Positions 44,487 through 54,190 of a stretch of 56,625 nucleotides of DNA are shown one piece after another. The stretch lies in NCBI GenBank assembly GCA_003427395.1, contig BFEA01000372.1, positions 1,293,520 through 1,350,144 on the forward strand, read 5' to 3'. A program made the translations under genes and the position numbers. Positions within the stretch are counted from its first letter, which is position 1. Each line of letters starts with the position of its first letter. The notes beneath the pieces were generated by a model. That model saw only the letters and a program-made list of their open reading frames with translations. It did not search any database and was not told where the DNA came from. The stretch is from Chara braunii (Eukaryota > Streptophyta > Charophyceae > Charales > Characeae).

Positions 44487-45051
44487 GGAGGGCGGAGGAA
44501 CAGAGGGAGAGAAGGCAAAGCCTTCCTCCCCGGTACCTGATCGGGTAGCTATGGCGCGGCAGGGCCGCTGCGCTGTTCCTTCTCGTTGCTGCGCTCGTCT
44601 TCTCCTCGCTGCTCGTGCTAACGCTGCTGCGCTGCTCTCATCCCACTAACGCTGCAAGGCTGCGCTAATCCCGAAGACTAACTCCAACCTCACTAACTTC
44701 TAACCTCCCTACTGAGGCAGGTACCCAGCCGCTTGTAGTGCTGGGCCGGCCTCCTACCTGCTGGTACTTTCCGGCCTGGACCGTTGATCTTAATCAACGG
44801 TCCAGTTTTGAAACTGGTCTTTGCGCCAAAACTTGGCAGTCTCTGAAATTGCGTCGCCGGTAGGTCCTATGTTGAACCGGTACCGGCCTTGTGGGCCTTG
44901 TGGCCGTTAAAGTGGGCCTCTATTCCTGGCCTGCCTGAACCGGCGTACCCCTGGCCTACATGGGCCTCATCTGAACTGTCGTCCCCTTATGCCTACCCTG
45001 CCTATTTGGAACCGGGCCCTAACTGGGGCCTGTGTGGCGCAGAATGCTACA
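43810..45051 (-). repeat. Right LTR (5' LTR) of element 2, 1,242 bp
   Basis: Matches the left LTR end to end. About 85 bp longer, mainly because the microsatellite is extended and interspersed with GAGCGA units (44353-44484). Several differences from the left copy are C/T or G/A at CpG sites, as expected from decay of methylated cytosines. Confidence 0.9.
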
Positions 45052-45160
45052 ATGCATATCTCGTGTTTACCTTAAAAGAAAAAAATAATAAACAACAGTT
45101 TGTCTACTGGAGGGGGTGATACGAGCAAGTAAGCGAAATATGGATATGTACTGCCTATGG

Positions 45161-45276
45161 CGCCTCGCTGCACAACTTGCACAAAAGACAACAATCACCT
45201 CAGGGCAGTAATATCTTTCCATGTCCTACTGGAAGATTCACTCTTGTTTTCACATGTCGAGAGTAGCGGAGCGAGA
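45161..45276. mobile_element. Short foldback MITE, copy D
   Basis: About 116 bp. Left end GCGCCTCGCTGCACAACTTG, right end CACATGTCGAGAGTAGCGG followed by AGCGAG. The middle has CTTTCCATGTCCTACTGGAAG, corresponding to the CCATGTTCTAGCGGAA core of the other copies. No target duplication recognised. It lies 110 bp beyond the right LTR of element 2. Confidence 0.7.
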
Positions 45277-45351
45277 TCTTGTATTCATTGATCTCGTGTA
45301 GGAAAGCACGCGTCGACTCTTTTCTCCGTTTTTTTTTTCTTTTCTTCCCTA

Positions 45352-45788
45352 CTGTTATGTTCTATTCTAAGCTCAATTGGTAAGGCACGCAAGTGGCATT
45401 CAGGAGGTCTTGGGTTCAATCCCCATTGGCCTCATGTACCTTCCTGGGCATGCTTGGCGCCTGCCACCTAGAGATAGCACGTTGGTCCCCCCAATTGACA
45501 TTAAAAAGCAGTCTCTGCTGATGTTCATAGGGGGAGGGGTAAATCGGGGAAGCACAGCGACTGGCCACTCAAATGATGCTTGGTCCCTCTGCCACCGGCT
45601 GTCCCGTGGGCGGTGTTCCCCGTTGGGGGTTCCCTCAAGGCAATCAAGGTCACCTTGGGCTGAACAGGCCACCCGATGTCAGATTAGACACAATATTGAA
45701 TTTACCTGGGCTGGTGAGTCCGATGATAATACCTCAAGGCTATCGCCCTTTAAAAAAAAAACAAAAACAAATTCTAATCTGTTATATT
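45352..45788 (+). mobile_element. tRNA-derived SINE with target-site duplication
   Basis: The head has an A box (AAGCTCAATTGGTAAGGC, 45369-45386) and a B box (GGTTCAATCCC, 45413-45423), spaced as in a tRNA gene, forming the internal RNA polymerase III promoter. A body of about 300 bp follows and ends CTATCGCCC-TTT and an A-rich tail (45752-45770). The element is flanked by CTGTTATGTT (45352-45361) and CTGTTATATT (45779-45788), a 9/10 match. The acceptor stem of a tRNA cannot be formed, so this is not a tRNA gene. Such elements borrow LINE machinery; the tail here is A-rich like that of the LINE at 28089. Confidence 0.85.
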
Positions 45789-46492
45789 ATTGTTGTGTTG
45801 TTTCCGGTCTGCGCACTAGTGGCATCTGCCATGCCACGTATCTGGATAGTGGCTCTGAGAGTGCCGCTAGACGCATACTATTTTTTGGGAACTGAGGTCG
45901 CGGGCCTATTTGGGGAGATTAAAGAGATTTTCCATGGGGTCTGCAGGGACGTTAACATTGGACACAAAAATAAGGATAAAAAAAAAATGTTGTACACGTG
46001 AACCTCTTCCACATCGAGGTGTTTGAATGCAGCACAGGTGGGTGGCTGCGAGTGTTTGGAGCCACTCGCGGTGTGGGAGCTGAGTGGGTGTGGGGAGGGT
46101 GGAAGATATAGACAATTCGTCGGCTGGCGTCTGCAAGTGGGTGAGAGGAGGGGGGAAGATACAGACAATTCGTTGGTTGGCGTCTGCAGGGACGCAACAC
46201 ATTGTGCACGGGAACCAACTGCCACATCGAGGTGTTTGAAAGCACCACGACTGGCTGGCTGCGAGTGTCTGCAGCCTTGCGTTGTGGAAAGTCAAGACGG
46301 CGTGGTAAAGAGGTTATGTGTTAAGGGGCTCGCTCCTATGAATCCATGCGGTCATGACTGCGGGGTCGAACTCGAACTCGGATTGCGGTCGGATCCTATC
46401 GCCGGCCATGGCCTGGTGGGGCGCGGCCAAGACTTTGACATGTTTTTATAAAATAAAGTAATGGACAAAAAAAAAAAAGAAATATGGGGTTG
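45789..46492. repeat. Diverged tandem duplication of about 240 bp
   Basis: GTCTGCAGGGACG...CCACATCGAGGTGTTTGAA...GGCTGCGAGTGT occurs at about 45942-46060 and again at about 46186-46275. Between them a shorter unit (GGAAGATA(T/C)AGACAATTCGT, GGCGTCTGCA) is itself doubled (46101 and 46156). Open frames on both strands exist only because of the repeat. No gene recognised. Confidence 0.6.
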
Positions 46493-46815
46493 TAGAGTTA
46501 AAACCATGGTAACCGTCCAAACGTCCGGACTGAGTTCCAGACAGTCCGGTGTCCGGTGTCTGGTCCTGATGTCCGGATGGAGGCGCCTAGGGCAAAAATC
46601 AAAAAAAAAAAGGGGGCGGCCCAGGACACTTATCGGTTCCTGACCGCCCCTTGAAAAATAATGGGGTGATTTTTCAGTGTCCTTTCACCCCACCGGACAG
46701 GGCCTAGAGGTCCGGACACAAGACACTGCAGGTTTTGGGGGTGGCAGGTTTCACACAGGCCCGAGCAATTTCAAGGCGCCCGCTGCTGCTGCCTGCCACT
46801 GCTGCCTGTTGGGGG

Positions 46816-46893
<78 letters not shown>

Positions 46894-47421
46894 ACTGACA
46901 GTGCTGCCAGTTTGAAGACTCTGATGTTCTGAATTGAACTGCAAACTTTGAACTTTTAAGTTGTGTATGAAGTTATGAACTTAAATTGCTAAATCCAAAG
47001 TTCAAAGTTCAAAGTTAATCATACGTTTTTCAAAAAAAAAAATTCTCTGTATTTTTAGTCTTGTGCCTGCTTTGCACTGTTTGCAACTCTGCATGTCTGC
47101 TAGCTAAATGTGCTTGTTGATTTGCTGCAAGACACGTTCTCTGCTGCCTGAACTACAAAGTGCAGAGCAGGTGCCTGCCTGCCAACACCCCTACGCACCC
47201 CCCCCCACCCCCTCTCCGCCCCTTTTTTTTTTTTTTTTTTTTTTTTGGTCCGGACATTTGTGCACCCCTGGTACCGGTCCGAACTGTCCGGATCTGGTGA
47301 TGTCCGGGTGTCCGGTAATATCCGGATCACCGGACAGTCCGGACCGGTCCAGACACTGGTCCGGAAGAAAGTCCGAAAGTGTCCGGTGTCCGGGTCTGGG
47401 GTTACCATGGTTAAAACCCTA
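46493..47421. mobile_element. hAT-like non-autonomous DNA transposon with GTCCGG subterminal motifs
   Basis: Terminal inverted repeats of 22 bp (46493-46514 and 47400-47421) agree at 19 positions and share ACCATGGTAACC. Outer ends are TAGAG/TAGGG, fitting the hAT consensus YARNG. Both ends are packed with GTCCGG/CCGGAC motifs: about 5 in the left 250 bp and more than 10 in the right 170 bp. Such clustered motifs are typical of subterminal transposase binding sites. The interior holds a (GA)n tract (46819-46888), a C-rich/T-tract junction (47198-47246) and no transposase. No convincing 8-bp target duplication (TGGGGTTG versus TATTTTTT), so the boundary or age needs care. Confidence 0.65.
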
Positions 47422-47852
47422 TATTTTTTGTTTTAGATTAAGAAATATTATTTATTAACAAAAAAAACAAAAAAACAAAAAAACAAGTATTTTAATCAAA
47501 AGAAACATAATAAAAAAGGGATTTTATTTTTTTCATGTGTGTGTGTGTGCATGTGTAGGGGGAAAGGGCGATCCGTTCCCTCCAATCAATCAATCAATCA
47601 ATTAAAAAAAAGAAAAGTAAAAGAAAAATAAACAGCAGGTCCGACCACTTGTGTGTGTGTGTGTGTGAGTGTGTGTTGTGTGTGTGTGTGTTAGTGTGTG
47701 TTGTGTGTGTGCATGAAGGGGGTGAGGGTGCTCCCTTCCCCACGAATCGATCAATCAATCAATCAAAAAAAAAAAAAAAGGAGGGTGTTCGACCCTGCAC
47801 GCGTGTGTGTGTGTGCATGTGTGGGGGGGAAAGGCAACCCCTTCCCCACCAG

Positions 47853-47886
<34 letters not shown>

Positions 47887-48390
47887 AAGAAAGTGAAAAA
47901 AAAAAAAAAAACGTGTTGGACTAGTGTGTGGGGGGGGAGGCGCAATCAATCAACCAATCAATCAATCACTCGACCAATGAATGAATCAATCAATCCAAAA
48001 AGAGAAAACGGCAATCAATCAACCAATCAATCACTCAACCTATCACTCAACGAATCAATCAATCCAAAAAGAAAAGAATAGAAAAATATAAAAGTTAACT
48101 TTTCAATGATTGAAAAACCCGCCTTTTTTTTCTTTTACTTTTTTTGGATTGATTGATTGATTGATTGGTTGATTAATTGCCCCCCTCCCCCGTCCACTAT
48201 TTGGGCCCCCTGTTTTTTTTTTTTTTTTTTTTTTTTTTTTTGTAGGGGGGTGGGGCCTTGGTCCTGGTGTCGGAATCTCGACCCCGATTGGTAGGACCCC
48301 CCTCCCCTTGGCCACAGCGGGCCGATTTGATTGATTGAGTGATTGATTGGTTGATTGATGCCCCCCGCCCCCCCCCCTCTCTATTTGGGT
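47422..48390. repeat. AATC/GATT tetranucleotide and GT-rich repeats in inverted arrangement
   Basis: (AATC)n runs on the plus strand at about 47580, 47749, 47851, 47944 and 48013-48063. They mirror (GATT)n runs at 48147-48170 and 48329-48360, with a pseudo-symmetric centre near 48100 (CAATCCAAAAAGAAAAG left, CTTTTTTTGGATTG right). Forward units also share TGTGTGTG...GGGGAAAGG...CCCTTCCCC blocks (47537, 47651, 47803). A T-tract of about 29 bases lies at 48213-48241. No gene. Confidence 0.8.
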
Positions 48391-49679
48391 CATTCGGGTA
48401 GCCTACAAAAAAAACAAAAACATGAAAAACATATGACCCCAGGCCACGCTGGTAAAAAAAAAATCAGAAAAAAAACAATATTTTGTGACACCGAATACAT
48501 TTTTGGCTGTTCCTGGAAATTTTATGGGTTCGGACCCCGAACGACCGTACGGGTTGGTGACCTCTATGCAGGACTTTTGAGGGTCTTCTACGTCACACCC
48601 TGTGTTTGGTGGGCATGGAACAACCCCACTGTCCTGCAAGTGCAATGACATCGCCCAAATCCCCGTTGCTTCTGATTCCTTCCGGGTTTGCATCGTCGTC
48701 CCCCACATGTTCTTCGCAGCATGGCTCTCCGATTTACCACGACGTCTCGTGCGGTGGAGGGAGTGGGCTTTTTGGATGCTCGAGGTTGTAGTCGAAGCAA
48801 CGCTATTCTTGCAAGACCCGTGACGAAGCAGCGTCTGGACGAGAGGATGGCGATCGTCTTGTTCCTTGCTCTTCCGAGTTCCACAACCATTACAAACATT
48901 TGTTTCCCAAGTCATTTGCGAGCTGTTGTCGTCGCTATTCCTGCTCTCCTTGCATTTACTATCAATCCTCCTTCGTCTGCTTTTGCACAATCAACTTTGT
49001 ATACCTTTCGGCCTCCTGTGTCATCGTCTCCGGGCTACGTTGCGATTTGTACGTAGCCTCGTACGAGTATGAGTCGTACACTAAGGGTTGTACGACTTTT
49101 TGTTTCCCAATTGTTTTTGTTTTTTTTCTTAAATTTTAATAAGAATCCTCAGATGATGTTCATCCAAATGTTGCTTGTTTTGTGCTATTGCAGCACATAT
49201 TGTTTTTCTTGGATTTTTTTTTATGACCTTTTTTGGTTTGTTTGTTTGTTTGTTTGTTTGTTTGTTTGTTTGTTTGTTTGTTTGTTTCGTACGGGGGCAT
49301 ACAAGACATACATGTTCCCGTACATATATTACTTGTACGTTTCGTACGGAAAGACCACGTACGTGTACGTTCGGTAACGCAACCTCAGAGGTCTTTCGCT
49401 GCGGTACTGCCGACATTGCCTGCCCGAGGGATACATTGGAAGGGATTGCGGGCCGTCGTTCTAATTTTGTGTCCACGGGCATTCGTGTCGTAGTGGGGCT
49501 ACCTAATCCTTGGTTCCTCGTCCGCCTTTGCTTAGTTCTTCGCCCCTCGTCAACGTGTGTGGAGGTTTCACTACAGACTTTAGCGATGCAGTTCTCGATT
49601 GCCGGCTGCAATAGGCGAACGACCTCCTGCGCCCTTCGTGAGTTGCCCCTGCATCGGTCCTCCGTGACCTTGATGGTAT
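48391..49679. other. Stretch without a recognised gene; holds a (TTTG)n microsatellite
   Basis: Open frames exist on both strands (minus 48990-48403, plus 48688-49056, minus 49812-49129) but none has a motif I recognise, and the last is fed by the repeat. 49230-49287 is (TTTG)n, about 14 units. 49291-49372 has several TACG-rich words (CGTACGGGGG, TACGTTTCGTACGG, ACGTACGTGTACG). Confidence 0.5.
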
Positions 49680-50187
49680 GTCCATACCAAACGACAGCGT
49701 GACAAGGATGTGAACCTGAGATCAATTGCGAGGACATTGGGGAAGAAGTTGACGTCCGTTGCTGAGAAAATTGAGAATAAGCAACGCAAACATTGCTCTT
49801 ATGAGAATGCAATCAATCAATTGCTTGAATGAAGTGCCGATCATGTTGTGGAACTTATGTCAGAGTATGGGGGAAGCGAGCAGTCCTCTGCGGGTGCACG
49901 CGGCCATAGGTCTATGTCGACTAACACACCGCGCTTACAAATTGGGAAACCTCGACATAATGCTTTTAAGTGGCGTGGCGGCAAGGAGGGGTCTGCATAC
50001 ATTGAGCTTTCGTTTGGGAGGTTGATGGTGAAGGAACACGTGGTCATGTGAGATGCAAAAGCATGCCCTGATGTCGTGTTTCTTAAACCAGTGAAACTTC
50101 TTCAAATTCTTGGTATGTTTGATAAATCGTGTCCTCAACACGGTAAGGATGTGGAGGTGAGGATCAAAAAAATATCTTATCCGTAAT
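49680..50187 (+). pseudogene. Unidentified coding remnant with two in-frame TGA
   Basis: A single plus-strand frame reads WYVHTKRQRDKDVNLRSIAR ... NAINQLLE, TGA, SADHVVELMSEYGG ... MVKEHVV M, TGA, DAKACPDVVFLKPVKLLQIL ... KISYP, TAA. Composition is protein-like (basic helix-rich first part, mixed last part) and no other stops occur in about 170 codons. I do not recognise the family. Probably a decayed exon or element gene. Recoding of TGA is unlikely, since neighbouring elements decay by all three stops. Confidence 0.35.
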
Positions 50188-50189
50188 AG

Positions 50190-51957
50190 TGTTTCAGTAA
50201 AATTGAAAAGTTTGTTAAAAGTGAACATAACGAAATGTGTTACAGAGAAAACAACATAAAAAATTCCCAGAATTAAATAATCATTTTAGAGTAAAATTAC
50301 ATTCTAAATTTTAAATTTTCATTCCATCTTTAAAAATATTATTCCAATTTTAAAATTTTCCATCTTACTTGAAAAGTTTCCTTCCAAGAATGGGGTATCC
50401 CTTCTTATTTGAACTGCATCCTAAAGATGGAATGAAAGTCTGGATGAGTTCATGAAATATTTTAATTGGACTGCTATTCTAAGTAAGGATTTCCAGTCAT
50501 AAATAGGTTAATCCAATATAAATTAGACTTTATTTGTTGTAGTAGAATTAAAGGCTAATTAAAACATCTCATAAACTCGTCCAGACTTTTATTCCATCTT
50601 GAACAAATAAATGTAGTTGGGAGAGAAAACTCATATTTAGACGGAAACTTATCAAATTAAATTGGAAATTTTAGAATTGGACAAACATTGGAATGATAAT
50701 TTATAAATATGAAGGATTTTTTTAATGGAATGTTTTTTCAACTTTCATTTCTCATGGAAATTTTTCTGTTGAATTAACTGTTTTTCTTGGACAAAATAAT
50801 AAAATTTTGGCAATGTATTTGAAAAACTGAAAAAAATAATAACGAAATATAATAATTATCTGCACATTAAGAAAATAACATTCATGATGCATGAGTACAC
50901 ATAAGTTGGAAAAGCGAAGATAAAAACTAATTTCATTATAAAATAGGAATAAGTAGAAGTTCATATCAAACTTGAAACAAACACGAACTTGTAAATTGCG
51001 TGAAAACAACACGCCCGTATTGGCTAATAGCAAAATAAAAGGTTTGTGATAAGCTACTAGTACTATTGAAAATAGTGGTATGATCCGACCACATCACTTC
51101 TTATTAAACTGCTCGGTATGCTCATGATTCAGTATTGATAAGCTACATTTTGCTAGAAATTCTGAAACCTGGCAACATTCCAGTCGCAAACCATCTTTGA
51201 AATTATGTATCTCCGTAACAGATTATTGTGAGTAATCACGCTGTCAATTGTGAAATTGTGGATTTGTGCGTCATTTTCAGCATAGGTTATTAAATAAGGT
51301 TTTTCTTAAACTCCACCTCCCTTCACGTCACTGTCAAAATCAAGTACGATAAACGTGCAATCTTATGCAAAGTAATGATTGCGAGAAAGAAATAACACCT
51401 TTCAATACCCGTGGACTTGTCAGACCGTCGAAAACAACGTTGTCACAATAAAATTTTCATGATAAACCTAAACAACAGAGTAATATAACGTCTAAGAAAG
51501 TGACAACATTCGTCGTAGGTATACATCAAGTTTATATCACCCACAACCGCATATGTACAAACTCTCTTACTCACTATGCTCCCAACGATGTGGTTCGACG
51601 TCCATACCGTGGATATGTATTTCATATGAATCACAACCTTCCATAGGCATTGAATCCCGCCTGCCAATGTCGTACCATATGTTATTTCTCTATACTATGT
51701 TTACTGATGGTCAACTAGTTGATATAAATTGTTCGACCATTCTGCAAGGCAAGACGTGAAGTTGAAACATACCCGTTAAAACATAAGATACACTCAATTG
51801 AGTATTCACGACATGGTAAAGGAGATTGTTAATAAGAGGCAGCAAGTGGAACACTAATTTTGAGCGTTAGGATACTTTCTATCGACAACTCATATTGTAA
51901 ACACTACGGTTTATCCAAATAATATAAAGGACACTAATATGTGTAATTGATTGATCC
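50190..51957. other. AT-rich intergenic region
   Basis: Very AT-rich with no long frame and no clear repeat. Short AAATTTTA/TTCCATCTT words recur (50290-50600) without forming a regular array. Nothing else seen. Confidence 0.5.
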
Positions 51958-54190
51958 CTAGGGACCCTTCTCCTTTTTTCGCCCTACACTTATGTAGTCT
52001 TTCTTTCGAAGGACACAATGAACATCCTTATCCCTATGCTCACTACAAAACGTAATCTCATCGACTTTCTTTTGAAGGAAATAAATTTGTGTATGAACGA
52101 GTACAACCACACATTTATTGAGCCAATCCTGAATCAAAAGTTTTATGAAAGCTCGAAGATTTTCAGGATAAGAGGGGCTTGTGAACTCCTCCCTTGTAAC
52201 GAAAAGTGCCTTGAATTTTCTAACTTCTCTCTTGACAACTATGAACAATGTGGCGACAATGGTATCGAAATGGTATAATCGAACAGGACGATAATAATCA
52301 ATAGTTACGGGTGATGATTTAACTCTTTTGAATGTCTCTTCGCAACAAGCACGACCACAGACTTGTAGGTGTAACCTATTCCGGAGCTTCCAATAGTCTC
52401 GATAATAACGGTTCGTCAAAATGTCTTCCTTTATCTCTTCCTCGTCACTGTCTATAATTCCATCCGTATGACAATCTAAATGGACGTCCTTCAAATGATA
52501 GTATATATATTAAGGCATTTTTCCTTTTTTGTTGTACAACCGTCCAAGAATGTCTTCATCTGCATGAACTTCTTCTTCAAGGTGCATTATTTCTGCGCCC
52601 CAGTCACACTCAGACCATACAGGGTCCTTCCACGCAACATGAAATATTGTTGGTCGAACGTTGCTGATCTTGTATGATGATGACGTTGTCATGTCTATCA
52701 TGTTGCAGCATACAAAGAGCAACTGGATAAGATGAAGAATGAAGATAAGTTGCGTCATATGAAATGAATACAACAAACACTTGATTGCGAACTTTCATGA
52801 TCAAGTTCTGCTTCGTGACACCGAACTTACTCATCTGGATTTTTTTTTTGGTAGAGACAGGCACGCAAGTGCTTTGTCGTCTTGTGGATAACGATACCAT
52901 TTTCGACAAACAATTTCTTCGACGTTCACCGCCAAAGAATACAGTCTGCATGTTGCCATTACTCCATTGATATCATATCCTTTTTCCAAGTTTTTGTCCA
53001 TACATTTGTATATTGTACAGTGAGGTTTTTGACAACAGGTTATAGTACCGAGTACTCGACTAAAAAACAATTGAACATGAACGATTTTTCAATGTTGTCT
53101 ACTGTAGAAATTACCCAACCCATCCACACAGGGACACCCTGGTCAAGGTCATCTTGCGAAGGGCTCAAGAGGACAAATTAACCTTGCTCTACATCCGTGA
53201 TCGGGTTGAGCTCAGATTTCGGACACTCGTTAGCCGCACCAACGAAAATAAGTTCGGATACTACGTCTTTGTAATAAGGAAGTCAATATCAATATCGTCA
53301 TCTTTGTCATACACATTCTCCCTGAAAGTTGGTTAAGACCCAACTTGAAGCATTTTGTTCTGGTTTTCGGGTTTGAGGCGGTCCTTAAAAGTTTATAGAA
53401 ATGACTTCCAATACGAAAGAGTTGTTTCCTTTGAGAAGTTCACCTCATCTCACATACCAACCCACTCATGTCTTTTGTTCTGTAACTAAATTACAAACGT
53501 TTCTACTCCTTCTAAACCCGATAGGAAATCTTTGTTTTCCACTGGTAGAACAACTGACGGTTCAAATAACCATTGTGGTCCTGCGTACTTCATGTTCTCA
53601 TCCCTTCGGAAGCAATAGACTGGTGCAAACCATTCATGACTATTGCAATACTCCTTCCAAACAAACACGGGGTTATCAACTAACATGTAAAATCTGCAAG
53701 CGTGAGGACGTGTGTGCTATGTCATCCTCTTCACTAAATACGGTTTCATAGTAGCATGCCAGTCTGCAATTTCCTCCATGAACTTGCATGCAGTTCGTTC
53801 TTGCTGGGAAGAAGCCACAAGATTGAAGAGATCCATCATTGTGAATGCATCATGCATTCTTAACTCACATGAGAAATGATTGAAAGTGGCGTCCACATCG
53901 GTGTGTTTATGCTTTACCAACATAAAGTCAAACTAAACCTCTCTAAAAAACTCAAATTTCACTAACGATGCAGCCAATGCTAACACATATCGATTATTGG
54001 TCTCCTTCCAACAATTGTCTGTCTGGATCCTTATCTTCAATGGAAGCGGAGCTTTTACATCACGAAAAACTTTCATAATGGAGGACACAATCGCATTAGA
54101 GTCATGTGGATAACAAGGAAACCACGTGTGGATGTGAATGGAAGACTGACTATCATGTGCTAGAATTGTTGTTAAGTTGTTTTTCATCAT
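51958..54190 (-). pseudogene. DUF7869-like (RNase H-fold, transposase-related) protein remnant
   Basis: Several minus-strand frames read in order. 54190-53933: HIHTWFPCYPHDSNAI ... KIRIQTDNCWKETNNRYVLA. 53923-53717: MLVKHKHTDVDATFNHFSC ... KHDA-like MHDAFTMMDLF. 53686-53486: VFVWKEYCNSHEWFAP. Then less certain pieces at 53070-52831 and 52776-52510, and 52494-51958 (178 codons, rich in Lys/Asp/Glu). The QTDNCWKE...N.Y and H.H.DVDA.F patterns resemble the domain now called DUF7869, seen in many eukaryotic proteins likely related to mobile elements. Frames change repeatedly and stops fall between them; introns could explain some, but decay is more likely. The linkage of the last pieces to the first is inference. 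Confidence 0.5.

Larger units (their letters stand above)
37161..45056 (-). mobile_element. Second Ty3/gypsy LTR retrotransposon, internally deleted, with target-site duplication
   Basis: LTRs at 37166-38322 and 43810-45051 both start TGTTGCATACTCGT and end GCCACA/GCTACA. Flanks are ATGTA (37161-37165) and ATGCA (45052-45056), a 5-bp duplication with one transition. A polypurine tract lies against the left LTR on the minus strand. The interior runs gag, zinc knuckle, protease, (RT largely absent), integrase, and a degraded chromodomain-like end, all minus strand. The LTRs differ at about 9 of the first 134 bases by eye, so this insertion looks older than the one at 8470. It is defective. Confidence 0.9.

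Noticed and set aside
45365-45435. A tRNA gene
   Set aside because: A and B boxes are present but the acceptor arms do not pair, and the unit continues to an A-rich tail with target duplication; it is a SINE head.
49129-49812. 227-codon minus frame with a Thr-Asn-Lys-Gln repeat
   Set aside because: The repeat is the translated (TTTG)n tract and the remainder has no recognised motif or coding-like partner.
49680-50187. Selenoprotein with TGA recoding
   Set aside because: No known family, no recognisable SECIS-like element looked for successfully, and nearby pseudogenes carry all three stop codons.
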